This document shows positions 14,296-23,265 of a stretch of DNA of 64,000 bases, piece by piece. The stretch spans positions 6,706,017 to 6,770,016 of the forward strand of contig NZ_JQML01000001.1 in NCBI RefSeq assembly GCF_000744705.1, in the 5' to 3' direction. The first letter of the stretch is position 1. Each line of letters starts with the position of its first letter. The stretch comes from Streptacidiphilus albus JL83 (GTDB lineage: Bacteria; Actinomycetota; Actinomycetes; Streptomycetales; Streptomycetaceae). Made by a program: the position numbers and the translations under genes. The notes beneath the pieces were generated by a model. It worked only from the letters and a program-made list of their open reading frames with translations, made no database searches and had not been told where the DNA came from.

Positions 14296-15516
14296 ATGGA
14301 CGGGTTCGAGGCACCACCGCAGGGCGATTTCCAGTCGTACGAGAAGCTGGTCGGACAGCAGGGCGGCCATCTCGGCGCGCTCAACAAGTGGAGCTCCAAC
14401 CAGTGCGGGGACACCGACGGCCTCGACGGCCTGCTCTACCTGCTGCGCGGGGCGGTCACCGGCACCTCCCACTTCTTCGCCGGAAAGCTCGCCCAGAGCG
14501 AGCGCGGGATGGGCGTGGTCGCCGGCAAGGTGCAGCAGACCAGCGCCAACTACACCGGGACCGACCAGAACACGGCGGCCAACCTGCGCAGCCTCTATCC
14601 CACCCCGCTGCCGGGGTTCCCGGACATCGGCGCCCTTCCCGGGATGCCGCGCCTCGGCAACTTCACCGACGAGCCGGTGACCCTGACCGAGCCGACCGGC
14701 GCCGACGCGGACACCGCCAAGAACATCAAGCACCAGCTGATGACCATGCGCAGCGGCTTCAGCAGCGGGCCGCTCTCGACCGCGCAGAGCGTCTTCTCCT
14801 TCTTCACCGGCCAGAGCCTGGTCGGGCTGCTGCTCGACCCGCTGGTCGGGGACTACGGCCGACTGCTCTACCTGCACGACGCCTACCAGGAGCTGGGTGC
14901 GGGCAGCTACACGGTGGCGGCCACGCTGCGCAAGGGCTCCTGGTCGCTCGCGGACGAGTGGACCGGCCAGGCCGCAGTGGGCTTCGACTCCTACCTCTTC
15001 CTGTGGACCATGGGGATAGGCGGCATAGGCGACGCGGCCAGGGTGGCCGCCAAGGTCTACAAGGACGGCTACGACACCGTGGTCGCCCTCGTCTACGTGG
15101 CACTGACGAAGATCAACCAGCTGCTCGGCGACGAACTGGAGCAGCTCGCGGAGCAGGGCGGCGAGCTGGTCGAGGGGGATGCGGCGATCGAGGCGGTCGG
15201 CGGCGGGCCCGAGGACCCGCTGGCGGACATCGGGGCCGGAATCTTCAGCGCCTACAAGCTGTACAAGGTCTACAAGCTGATCAGCAGGATCGTCTCGATC
15301 ATCGACGACATCGAGACCGTCTTCACGAAGATCAGTGAGTCGGTGCAGGCCGTGGAGAGCGGCATCACCGCGATCGAGAAGATGATCGACTCACCGATGC
15401 CGACGCTCGGCAGCCTGGTCAACGACGTGGAGCAGCGTGGCTTCTCGTTCGAGCAGAACGGCGCCTGGGACCCGACCCTCGGGGCGGTCCGGATCGCCAT
15501 GCTCCCCTCGGCCTGA
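14296..15516 (+). CDS. Possible type VII (ESX/WXG100-like) secreted protein
   Basis: The 406-residue protein starts at ATG 14296 with a GGGGGGAAGG ribosome site. The N-terminal ~110 residues are helical and resemble the WXG100-like target domain (LNKWSSNQCG with Trp near residue 34, then HFFAGKLAQSERGMGVVAGKVQQTSANYTG). The middle holds hydrophobic segments (SLVGLLLDPLVG, FLWTMGIGGIGDAARVAAKVY). The C-terminal region is helical with coiled-coil character (YKLYKVYKLISRIVSIIDDIETVF). It heads a three-gene set. No secretion ATPase is nearby, so export by a remote ESX machine is an inference. No toxin fold is recognised. Confidence 0.55.
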   Translation: MDGFEAPPQGDFQSYEKLVGQQGGHLGALNKWSSNQCGDTDGLDGLLYLLRGAVTGTSHFFAGKLAQSERGMGVVAGKVQQTSANYTGTDQNTAANLRSLYPTPLPGFPDIGALPGMPRLGNFTDEPVTLTEPTGADADTAKNIKHQLMTMRSGFSSGPLSTAQSVFSFFTGQSLVGLLLDPLVGDYGRLLYLHDAYQELGAGSYTVAATLRKGSWSLADEWTGQAAVGFDSYLFLWTMGIGGIGDAARVAAKVYKDGYDTVVALVYVALTKINQLLGDELEQLAEQGGELVEGDAAIEAVGGGPEDPLADIGAGIFSAYKLYKVYKLISRIVSIIDDIETVFTKISESVQAVESGITAIEKMIDSPMPTLGSLVNDVEQRGFSFEQNGAWDPTLGAVRIAMLPSA

Positions 15517-15524
15517 CGGATTGG

Positions 15525-15881
15525 ATGGACGACATGGCGAGTTCCCCCTCATTCGGCTCCTTCGGCCGGTCCACGGCGGACTGGGGCGCGAGCAGCGGTC
15601 CGGCCCCGGAGCCCGGGCCGACGACCCCCTCGGCGGCCCGGCAGCAGCGGGCCGTGGAGCAGTTCGCGACCGGGCGCAGCCCGCGCCAGGAGGAGATCGC
15701 CCGGCGCATCTACACCCGGCTCCGGGCCGGCGACCAGGTCGACGACCTCAGGGGGTTGATCGCGGAGCTGAGCCGGGAGGCGACCGGCGAGGCGGCGCGC
15801 CGCCGGGTTGCCGGGCCGACGGGGCCGACCGGCACCGGCACGGGCAGTGCCCGGATCGGTCTCGGCGGGGTGGTCTCGTGA
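15525..15881 (+). CDS. Small Gly/Ser/Pro-rich protein in putative type VII operon
   Basis: The 118-residue protein lies nine bases after the previous gene (ATG 15525, or ATG 15534). A flexible N-terminus rich in Ser, Gly and Pro precedes a helical core (RQEEIARRIYTRLRAGDQVDDLRGLIAELSREATG) and a Gly/Thr tail. It could be a chaperone, adaptor or partner of the larger upstream protein. It overlaps the next gene by four bases. No family is recognised. Confidence 0.5.
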   Translation: MDDMASSPSFGSFGRSTADWGASSGPAPEPGPTTPSAARQQRAVEQFATGRSPRQEEIARRIYTRLRAGDQVDDLRGLIAELSREATGEAARRRVAGPTGPTGTGTGSARIGLGGVVS

Positions 15882-16477
15882 TCCCGCCGCTGACCTCCTT
15901 CACCGTCCTGCCGGAGTACGGCCGCAGCTGGACCGTCTACGACGTGGTGCCCAAGGGCGAGTCCAGCCCCGTGCTCCGGTTGCGGAAGGAGAGCCGGTAC
16001 GACAGTCAGCAGCCGTTCCACGCCTTCACCGGTCCGGGACTGGACCAGTTGGACGGCTATGTGACGGTCGGCGCGGCGATGGGCGCGGACCGGGTCAAGC
16101 ACGGCACGGTCGGCCACCGCAACGGGTCCGCGCTGCGGTCCGAGGAGTGGAGCTTCGCCCAGGCGGGGCTGCCGGTGCTGGAGGGCGAGCCGGCGGGCGC
16201 CAGCGCCCTGCGGCACTCCTTCCCGCTGCGGGCGGTGCTGGCCAACGGCATCGCCGACAGCGCCCTCTCGTTCCGGCTCCGCTACCGGGGACCCGGCTCG
16301 GCGGGGTTCGAGTTCACCCGGCTCGCCGGGGCCAGGGCCCGCTACACGGTCGAGGTCCACGACGATCGGCTGAGTCGGCTGCTGGTGCTGGCGGCGGTGC
16401 TGCGGCACAGCGTCTTCTCCGACAGCGACGTCCGCCAGTACCGGGTGGACCTGACCACCAACCCGCTGAAGGGCTGA
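15878..16477 (+). CDS. Hypothetical protein, third gene of putative type VII operon
   Basis: The 199-residue protein starts at the GTG of a GTGA overlap. It is beta-rich and mixed, with segments SWTVYDVVPKGE, DGYVTVGAAMGADRV and LRYRGPGSAGFEFTRLAGARARYTVEVHD, and a C-terminus LLVLAAVLRHSVFSDSDVRQYRVD. It has no signal peptide and no membrane helix. The translational coupling implies that it works with the two genes before it. Its function is unknown. Confidence 0.5.
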   Translation: MIPPLTSFTVLPEYGRSWTVYDVVPKGESSPVLRLRKESRYDSQQPFHAFTGPGLDQLDGYVTVGAAMGADRVKHGTVGHRNGSALRSEEWSFAQAGLPVLEGEPAGASALRHSFPLRAVLANGIADSALSFRLRYRGPGSAGFEFTRLAGARARYTVEVHDDRLSRLLVLAAVLRHSVFSDSDVRQYRVDLTTNPLKG

Positions 16478-16504
16478 GCCGGACCGGTCGTCGCGCGGGC
16501 CCGC

Positions 16505-17389
16505 TCACCGGTCGGGCGCTGTCATCTCGGTGAAGGCGCCGCCCAGGTACTCGTACTCGGCGCTGCCGGGGGCCGGTTCGCCCCGGGCGGCGATCAGCGC
16601 GGCGGCGTAGGGCTCGGCGTCGTCCTGCGGCCGGTAGCCCAGGGCGCGGGCCGGGGCCAGGTCCCACCAGCCGCGGGTGTTGGCGGAGGTGCCGTAGACC
16701 ACGGTGTGGTGCACGTCCGGCGCGCCGAGCGCGGCGTGGAAGAGCCGGCCGGCGTCGGCTGCGCTGAGCCAGGTGGCGAGCATCCGGTAGCTGGTGGGCT
16801 CGGGGAAGCAGGAGCCGATCCGGATGGAGACCGTGGACACCCCGAACCGGTCGGCGTAGAGCTGGGCGAGGGACTCGCCGAAGCACTTGGACAGCCCGTA
16901 GAAGGTGTCCGGGCGGTAGGGCGTGAGGACCGGCAGGTCCTCGGTCGGCTTCGCCGGTCGCGGGGTGTAGCCGACGGTGTGGCTGCTGCTGGCGAAGACC
17001 ACCCGGCGGACGCCCTCCTGCCGGGCCGCCTCGTAGAGGTGCTGGGTGCCCCGGATATTGACGTCCAGGATCCGGTCGAAGGTGTTCTCCAGCGAGAGTC
17101 CGCCCAGGTGGACCACGGCGTCCACGCCCCGGACCGCCTCGCGGACGGCGTCCTGGTCGCGGAGGTCGACGAGGAGCGCGTCCGGGTCGCCCGGCACCGG
17201 GACGATGTCGGTGCTGCGCAGCCGGTAGCCGTAGCCGGGCAGGCTCGCCCGGAGGACGGTGCCCAGCCCCCCGGCCGCCCCGGTGAGCAGCACGGTGCGC
17301 GGGGCGGTGTGCGCGTCGGCGTCGCCGTCGGAGCCGCCGTCGGGGCCGGTGTCGCCGTCGGCGGAGGAGGTCGGATTCGGTGCGGTCAT
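16505..17389 (-). CDS. NAD-dependent uronate dehydrogenase-like protein
   Basis: The 294-residue short-chain dehydrogenase starts at ATG 17389; an upstream ATG at 17419 adds ten residues. It has the nucleotide motif TGAAGGLG and the catalytic Tyr-Lys in YGLSK. It also has segments typical of bacterial uronate dehydrogenase: GGLSLENTFDRILDVNIRGT, VVFASSSHTVGY, IRIGSCFPEPTSYRMLATWLS and VYGTSANTRGWWD. The enzyme oxidises galacturonate or glucuronate to the aldarolactone in the cytosol. It is divergent from a TIM-barrel-like protein across a region with a perfect palindrome. Substrate is inferred from family resemblance; another sugar epimerase-type activity is possible. Confidence 0.75.
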   Translation of the reverse strand: MTAPNPTSSADGDTGPDGGSDGDADAHTAPRTVLLTGAAGGLGTVLRASLPGYGYRLRSTDIVPVPGDPDALLVDLRDQDAVREAVRGVDAVVHLGGLSLENTFDRILDVNIRGTQHLYEAARQEGVRRVVFASSSHTVGYTPRPAKPTEDLPVLTPYRPDTFYGLSKCFGESLAQLYADRFGVSTVSIRIGSCFPEPTSYRMLATWLSAADAGRLFHAALGAPDVHHTVVYGTSANTRGWWDLAPARALGYRPQDDAEPYAAALIAARGEPAPGSAEYEYLGGAFTEMTAPDR

Positions 17390-17448
17390 GCGGGCCCCCA
17401 GGCGGTGGGTGGTGTGCATCGAGCGCGGGCGCGGTCACTGGCGAAGTC

Positions 17449-17466
17449 CATCCATGGATATGGATG
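17449..17466. promoter_or_regulatory. Palindromic operator candidate in udh-like divergent promoter
   Basis: CATCCAT (17449-17455) and ATGGATG (17460-17466) form a perfect 7+4+7 palindrome, 60 bases upstream of the udh-like start. A second AT-rich palindrome, CATATATG, lies at 17473-17480. AT-rich palindromes stand out in this DNA and fit a LacI-, GntR- or IclR-type operator controlling both divergent genes. Confidence 0.5.
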
Positions 17467-17549
17467 CCATTCACATATATGGTTAGCCTAGAAGGGGTCA
17501 CTCCGGACCGTCAACCGTTGTTCCCCGCCCGGCATTCGAGGAGAACTCC

Positions 17550-18731
17550 GTGCGCACCTCTGCCTTCCTCTACCCCTGGGACGTCCTCGGCGACCCGGCC
17601 GCTCCCGCGCGGCTGGCCGAACTCGGCCTGGACGGGGTGACGCTGGCCTCCGCGTACCACAGCACCCGGGCGCTGACGCCCCGTCATCCGATCACCCGGG
17701 TGGTCACCGCCCCGCACGCGGCGGTCTACTACCCGCCCGCCGCCGACCACTGGACCGGCCACGACCTCCGGCCCTACCGGCAAGAGTGGCTGCCCGGGGA
17801 CGACCCCTGGGGCGAGGCGGCGGCGCTGCTCCGGGACGCGGGCCTGGACGTGGCCAGTTGGGTGGTGCTGGCCCACAACTCCCTTCTGGGGGACGACTAT
17901 CCGTCCAGCTCGGTGTGCAACGCCTATGGCGACCGCTACCCCTGGGCGCTGTGTGCGGCCCGGCCCGAGGTGGTCCGCTACTGCGCCGTGCTCGCCGCCG
18001 AGGCCGGGGTCCGGCCGGGGGCGAGCGGCACCGAGCTGGAGTCCTGCGGCTGGTACGGGCTGGCGCACCTGCACGGCCACGACAAGATCGGCGGGGTCCC
18101 GCTGGACGCCGCCGCGCAGTACCTGATGTCGCTCTGCTTCTGCGACGTCTGCTCGACCGCCCACGCCGAGGCCGGTGTGCCGGACCTGGACGCCGCCGTC
18201 CGGGCCGCGCTGGCCCCGGTCTGGCGCGGCGAGGGTCCGCCCCCCGCCTCCGGCGGCGCGGCCGAGGAGTGGGCGGCGGTGGAGCAGTTGCTCGGCCCGG
18301 ACCTCGCCCGGCTCACCCTGGAGTTGCGCGCGGCCCGCGCCCGGGAACTGCAGCGGGCCTGCGTCGGCGCCGTCCGCGCCGCCGCCGGGCCGGGGTTCCG
18401 GGTACTGCTGCACGCCGATCCGGCGCCGCACCGCACCGGCGCCAATGTCGGCGTCGAGCCGGCCTGGCTGCTGGCCGACGCGGCGGCGGGCGGGGGTGGG
18501 GCGGACGGGCTGGTGCTGCCCTGTGCGAGCGGCGCCGCCGCGCTGGACGCGGCCCGGGCCGCCGTCCCCGGGGGGATGCTGGCGGCCAACCTCACCGTCG
18601 TCTCGGGGATGGGCGGCGACCCGCGCCGACCGGCCGAACCGCCGGCCGGCGCGGACGAACTCCGGCTCTACCACGCCGGCTTGGCCTCGGACCCGGACCT
18701 GGCCGCGCTGCGCGCGGCGCTGGCGGGATGA
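17550..18731 (+). CDS. Uncharacterised TIM-barrel-like protein, possibly glycoside-hydrolase related
   Basis: The 393-residue protein starts at GTG 17550, seven bases after GGAG, and has no signal peptide. It opens with a strand-like SAFLYPWDVLGDP and continues AELGLDGVTLASAYHSTRAL. A CxxC-type segment, LCFCDVCSTAH, near residue 197 resembles the Cys-rich strand end seen in several glycoside-hydrolase-like barrels. Other segments are GTELESCGWYGLAHLHGHDKIG and RVLLHADPAPHRTGANVGVEP. The family is not named with confidence. Divergence from the uronate dehydrogenase suggests work on an acidic sugar or oligosaccharide. A perfect terminator follows. Confidence 0.55.
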   Translation: MRTSAFLYPWDVLGDPAAPARLAELGLDGVTLASAYHSTRALTPRHPITRVVTAPHAAVYYPPAADHWTGHDLRPYRQEWLPGDDPWGEAAALLRDAGLDVASWVVLAHNSLLGDDYPSSSVCNAYGDRYPWALCAARPEVVRYCAVLAAEAGVRPGASGTELESCGWYGLAHLHGHDKIGGVPLDAAAQYLMSLCFCDVCSTAHAEAGVPDLDAAVRAALAPVWRGEGPPPASGGAAEEWAAVEQLLGPDLARLTLELRAARARELQRACVGAVRAAAGPGFRVLLHADPAPHRTGANVGVEPAWLLADAAAGGGGADGLVLPCASGAAALDAARAAVPGGMLAANLTVVSGMGGDPRRPAEPPAGADELRLYHAGLASDPDLAALRAALAG

Positions 18732-18737
18732 GGCGGG

Positions 18738-18772
18738 GCCGCCGCGGGGCTCGGCACGAGCCCCGCGGCGGC
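18738..18772. terminator. Perfect 15-bp terminator hairpin
   Basis: A perfect 15-base stem pairs 18738-18752 with 18758-18772 across a five-base loop (GGCAC). It lies between two convergent genes, six bases after the left stop and 17 bases before the right stop. Confidence 0.8.
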
Positions 18773-18789
18773 ATCTGATGACCGATCGG

Positions 18790-21700
18790 TCAGTTGAGCC
18801 CGGTCAGCGGCGGCGGGTTGTCGCCGATGGAGGTGGCTGCGGCGGGGGACAGGGCGGAGTTGTAGACGTGGACGTCGGAGATCTCGCCCGGGAACTCTGC
18901 CTCGGTGCCGTTGCTCGCGTTGTCGCTGGCGCCGATGAGGAAGGGGCCGGTCGCACTCCAGGGGCTGGGGTCGTTTCCGGTTCCGGCGAGATGCCCGTTG
19001 ATGTAGAGGCTCATGGCGTCGGTGCCGGAGTCGAAGACGGCGACGAGGTGGGTCCAGGCGCCGACGGTCGGGTGCTGGTGCTGGCCGGCGCTGTAGTAGG
19101 CGCTGGGCGTCGAACTGTCGTTGCTGGGAGCGACGAAGGTCCAGCCGTCGAGGGCGGGTGAGTACTGCAGGTAGAAGGCGCAGCGGGCGCCGGTGGCGTC
19201 ACGCTGGCAGAGGGCGGTGTGATAGGTGCTGGTGTCGTTGAGCTTGACCCAGGCGGAGACGGTGTAGCTGCCGGTGGTGGCGACGACGGGTCCGCTGGTA
19301 CCGGCGTAGCCGGTGGTCCCGTCCAGGCTCAGCACGGTGCTGCTCGGGTTGGCCGGCAGCAGGCTGGGGTGGCCGGTGGTCAGCGTGGTGTCGGTGGCCC
19401 AACTGGCGGTGCCCTGCAGGGTCGCGGTGTTGGGTCCGCCGGTGCCCCCGATGCTGTCGGTGGCGGTGGTGCCGCTGCCGTCCTTCAGCTCCCACCAGGC
19501 CGAGGCGCTCGCGTACGCGCCCTGGAGGACCGGCGCGCCGAAGGTGGCCGTCCCGCCCACGGGCGCGGTGCCCGGGTAGTCGGTCAGTTCGCCGTCCGGG
19601 GCGGTCACGAACAGGTCCGGCTCGCCGAGTCCGGTCTTGTCACCGGGGGAGGCGAGTTGCGGGTAGGAGGCGGTCGGCAGGTTGGGCCCGAAGCTGACCG
19701 GGTCGGTCAGCGGCGGGAAGGGCTGTCCGGCCTGGCTCGTCCCGGTCAGCGCGCTGACGCCACCGGTCCAGTCCTGCTCGGTGCCGTTGTCACAGGTCCA
19801 GGTGATCAGCTGGATGGCGGTGTCGGTGTTGTCGCCGCTGGGGTCGGCCAGGCAGAGGCCGTTGTCGGTCTCCAACTGTCCGGTGGCGGTGGCGGTCCAG
19901 TGCTGGGTGCCCAGGCCGGTGGTCCGGCAGGGCTCCAGCTCCGCATGGGTGCCGTTGACCGGGGTGCTCGCAGTCAGGTCCAGGCAGTTGCCGCCCAGCG
20001 TGGAGATGGTGCCGTTGCTGTGCATGGTCCAGGACTGGGCGTTCGTCCGGTTGCACTCCCAGATCTGGATCGGGTTGCCGGCGGTGGTGTCGCTGTGGGT
20101 GTCGTCGGCGCACATGTGGGTGCCGTCACTCGCGGTGATCGGCAGGGTGAGCGTCAGCGTGGGAGGCGTGAGCAGCGGGAAGTTCCCGTTCGCGTCCTTG
20201 GCCAGCGAGAAGGTGTACAGGGTGCCGGTGGTGTTGTCGCGCGCCCACAGCGTCGGCGTGCCGGCGGTCGGGGTGGCGGCGTTGAGGTTCCCGCCGATGG
20301 CCCCCGGGGCGACCAGGGTGAAGTTGGACCAGTTGCCGGTGCCGAGCAGGATCGGGTCGGTGAGGTAGGACTGCCCCGAGTTCTGGTAGAGCCAGAGCCG
20401 TCCGCCCTCCATGGTGATCAGGTTGCCCTGGGCGAAGGAGGTGTTCCCGGCGAGGTCGCCGGGGGCGACCATCTGGGTGATGGAACCCCAGCTCGACGGG
20501 TTGCCGGCGTTCGGCTGCTGGACGTAGCCGCTGCAGCGGTTGGGGTCGGTGCAGGCCGGGCGGGCGATGGAGTGCAGGTCGGAGGTGATGGTGAAGTGGC
20601 CCGGGGTGCCGCCGGCCCCCTGGTCGTTGCTGTACATGTACATCTCGCCGGTGGTCCGGCTGTAGGCGATCAGGTCGTCGACCCCGCTGTTGGTCAGCGA
20701 ACCCCGGTGTGCGATCAGGAAGTTGTTCCAGCCGTCGGGGGCGGCGGCGGTGCCGTCGGGGCTGGTGCCGGGGGTGCCGGCGATCTGCGAGGCCGCAGGG
20801 GAGCCCGGGTCGGTGTTGCCGGGGAGCAGGATCAGGTCGCCGTCGCTGCTGGTGGCCAGCAGGTCCGGGACCCCGTCGCCGGTGAGGTCGCCGGCCTTGA
20901 CCGCGGTGTCCGGGTTCCAGGGCGCGTAGAAGGTGTAGCTGGAGGGGACGGTGGAGCGGTTGCCCGCGTTGTCCATGGACTGGACGTACAGGATGTGGGT
21001 GCCCCAGGTCTGCGGCGTGATCGGGGCGGTGGCGGTGCCCCCGCTGCCGGCTGCCACGTAGGCGGTGGAGGCGCCGCCGATGGGCTGGTCGAGCGAGTAG
21101 TAGTAGCCGGCCACGCCGCTGGCCGGCAGGCAGGCGGCCAGGGTGCAGGTGGCCGGGTTCGGGGCCGGGTCGGTGGCGTTGAAGGTGAAGGTGCTGGTCT
21201 GCCCGGCGTGCAGGTCCGGGGTGCCGCCGCTGCCGGCCGGCGGGAAGTCCGGGTCGGTGACGGTGGCCGTGGTCGGCGGCGTCAGGTCCACGTCGAAGCG
21301 GCAGTTGGCGATGGTGTTGGAGCTGAGGGTGCCGTCCGAGCCCTGGGTGTTCCAGGTGTACTGGTGGCCGTCCTGGAGCGTGACGCTGACGGCGGCCGAC
21401 GCGGGCGACTTGCTGGCCTGGTAGGCCGTGTGGGTGTAGGTGACGGTCTCCGGGCTGCCGGCGTCACTGAGCATGTTGTCGCGCAGGGCGAAATAGGTCT
21501 CCACGGTGGTGCCCGAAATCGGGGACGTGGTGACCGAGTTCATCGTGACGGCGGAGCCGTTGCTGGAACTGGTCATGCCGATCCAGCCGGGGGTGCCGCT
21601 GTCGCAGGCCGGGCCGACCGGGGTCTGTGTGCCGTTGGCGGCGGTGGTGACCGCCGGCGGGCTGGTGTTGGCTCCGGAGACGGTGGGGGCGATGTCGTAG

Positions 21701-23265
21701 GTGGTGGTGATGTACGGGTTGGTGGAGAAGCGCATGTGGCCGTAGTTGGTCGAGGACGTGCTCTCGTTCCCGTACAGGCCGATGGTCAGCATGCCGCCGG
21801 CCACGTACTGGACCGCGTTGGCCAGACCGGTGAAGGTCGCAGACTTGTTGCCGCAGCTCGAACCGCTGTTGGCGCTGCTGATCTGCTGGGTGACGTTGTA
21901 GGCCGGGGTTCCGGTGGCCGCGCCCGGCCGGTTGTTCCAGTTGGTGGCGCTGCTGATCGAGCCGACCGTCTTCACGGTGACCGGCCAGGTGTTGCCGCAG
22001 CCGCCGTCGGCGCCGAAGGTCTCGGTCAGGCTCAGCGTGGCGGTGGACACCACCGCATTGCTGGGGACGCCGCTCAGGTTGATCGCGAAGAAGGACTCCT
22101 CCGCGCCGCTGTCGCAGCCGTCGGCCCACTGCGGCTGGACGTAGCCGATGCCCTCGCCGCCCGACTGCGCCACGTCGTAGGTGTCGGCGGTGGTGCAGTC
22201 CGGCGCCGAGTAGGCCTGGACGTAGTGGCTGGTGGGATCGGTCACCACGGTCGGGTCGAGGAACACCGGGTACGCGGCGTGCGCGCCGGTGAGCAGCTCG
22301 GCGTCGGGCGTCAGCGTCAGCTTCCCGGCGCCGCCGTGCATCGCGATCGGGGCGAACCGGGCGCCGGTGCCCGGGCCGTCCGCGCTGGAGGCGGCGGGGG
22401 TGTCGGCGCCGCCGAGGGCGGCGCTCACCGGCGCGGCCTCGGTACGGACGGCGGCGGACTTCGCCGACGGCTGGACGGGGACGGTGGGCGTCGCGGCGGC
22501 GCCGCTGGAGTCCCACATGGCCGGGGCCGGGCCGGAGAAGGCCACGGTGCCGTTGGCGGCGGTGGCCTTCAGGCCGCCCGCGGCGTCGGTGCCCACCGTC
22601 AGGCCGGTGCCTGAGGTGGCCAGGGTCAGGCTCTTCAGCGCCGGGTCGGCCGCTGCGGCCGCGTTGTGCACGATCAGCACGTCCCGGAAGGCGCCCTGGT
22701 CGTCCACGGTCGCCCGGAGGTCGACCCCCGGCAGCACATCGGCGTAGGTGGCCGTGTTCCCGCTGACGGAGGGCGTGGGCAGGGCGAACGGCAGCGTCAG
22801 CGACAGGCTCTGACCGGCCGGGTCGGTCAGCGTCACCAGCGGGCTGTCACCGCCGCCGGACAGGGTCACGCCGCTGGGGGTCGCCGCCGGGCTGAGGGAG
22901 CCGTCGGCGTTGGCGCGGAGCGCCGCCGAGACGGCGGTCCAGGAACCGTTCCTCCGCACCCGCACCGGCAGGGCGTTGGTGGTCTGGACGAGCGAACCGT
23001 CGGGCTGGGCGCTGACCGTGGAGGTCTCGGTTTCGAGGGAGGGGACGGCCACCGGGCGGCCGGTGGTCCTTGCCTTCAACAGGGCCGCCTGGATGGGGCT
23101 TCCGGCAGTGGGCGCGGCGACGGACGCCGGACCGGCGGGGCCGGTGTCCGCCTGCGCCGGCAGCGCCAGCCCGGCCAGCAGCAGCGAGGCCAGAGCCGGA
23201 ATCGCAGCGATACGGTGAACCGCGGTCCGCCGCAAGTACTGCGGCGAGCTTATTGGTCTATTCAT
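18790..23265 (-). CDS. Large secreted protein with DNRLRE-, ricin-B- and LamG-type domains
   Basis: The 1491-residue secreted protein has a Sec signal (residues 1-39, ending ALPAQA). The N-terminal region resembles streptomycete DNRLRE-type proteins: VLPGVDLRATVDDQGAFRDVLIV, then EESFFAINLSGVP and NWNNRPGAATGTPAYNV at about residues 390-480. VCBS/FG-GAP-like segments follow (AGDLTGDGVPDLLATSSDGDL near 850). A ricin-B-type lectin lies at about 1050-1170 (QIWECNRTNAQSWTM, repeated Q-W motifs). A LamG-type concanavalin domain lies at about 1270-1480 (YTVSAWVKLND, WTHLVAVFDSGTDAMSLYINGHLAG). It has no catalytic domain that I recognise. It is divergent from the RHS toxin gene and shares its lectin theme. 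It may be a surface adhesin or a partner of the RHS protein. Confidence 0.75.
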   Translation of the reverse strand: MNRPISSPQYLRRTAVHRIAAIPALASLLLAGLALPAQADTGPAGPASVAAPTAGSPIQAALLKARTTGRPVAVPSLETETSTVSAQPDGSLVQTTNALPVRVRRNGSWTAVSAALRANADGSLSPAATPSGVTLSGGGDSPLVTLTDPAGQSLSLTLPFALPTPSVSGNTATYADVLPGVDLRATVDDQGAFRDVLIVHNAAAAADPALKSLTLATSGTGLTVGTDAAGGLKATAANGTVAFSGPAPAMWDSSGAAATPTVPVQPSAKSAAVRTEAAPVSAALGGADTPAASSADGPGTGARFAPIAMHGGAGKLTLTPDAELLTGAHAAYPVFLDPTVVTDPTSHYVQAYSAPDCTTADTYDVAQSGGEGIGYVQPQWADGCDSGAEESFFAINLSGVPSNAVVSTATLSLTETFGADGGCGNTWPVTVKTVGSISSATNWNNRPGAATGTPAYNVTQQISSANSGSSCGNKSATFTGLANAVQYVAGGMLTIGLYGNESTSSTNYGHMRFSTNPYITTTYDIAPTVSGANTSPPAVTTAANGTQTPVGPACDSGTPGWIGMTSSSNGSAVTMNSVTTSPISGTTVETYFALRDNMLSDAGSPETVTYTHTAYQASKSPASAAVSVTLQDGHQYTWNTQGSDGTLSSNTIANCRFDVDLTPPTTATVTDPDFPPAGSGGTPDLHAGQTSTFTFNATDPAPNPATCTLAACLPASGVAGYYYSLDQPIGGASTAYVAAGSGGTATAPITPQTWGTHILYVQSMDNAGNRSTVPSSYTFYAPWNPDTAVKAGDLTGDGVPDLLATSSDGDLILLPGNTDPGSPAASQIAGTPGTSPDGTAAAPDGWNNFLIAHRGSLTNSGVDDLIAYSRTTGEMYMYSNDQGAGGTPGHFTITSDLHSIARPACTDPNRCSGYVQQPNAGNPSSWGSITQMVAPGDLAGNTSFAQGNLITMEGGRLWLYQNSGQSYLTDPILLGTGNWSNFTLVAPGAIGGNLNAATPTAGTPTLWARDNTTGTLYTFSLAKDANGNFPLLTPPTLTLTLPITASDGTHMCADDTHSDTTAGNPIQIWECNRTNAQSWTMHSNGTISTLGGNCLDLTASTPVNGTHAELEPCRTTGLGTQHWTATATGQLETDNGLCLADPSGDNTDTAIQLITWTCDNGTEQDWTGGVSALTGTSQAGQPFPPLTDPVSFGPNLPTASYPQLASPGDKTGLGEPDLFVTAPDGELTDYPGTAPVGGTATFGAPVLQGAYASASAWWELKDGSGTTATDSIGGTGGPNTATLQGTASWATDTTLTTGHPSLLPANPSSTVLSLDGTTGYAGTSGPVVATTGSYTVSAWVKLNDTSTYHTALCQRDATGARCAFYLQYSPALDGWTFVAPSNDSSTPSAYYSAGQHQHPTVGAWTHLVAVFDSGTDAMSLYINGHLAGTGNDPSPWSATGPFLIGASDNASNGTEAEFPGEISDVHVYNSALSPAAATSIGDNPPPLTGLN

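Noticed and set aside
19219-22614. 1131-residue plus-strand open frame opposite the large lectin protein
   Set aside because: Composition is Gly/Val/Arg-rich with no domain pattern. The minus-strand gene has a signal peptide and recognisable domains.
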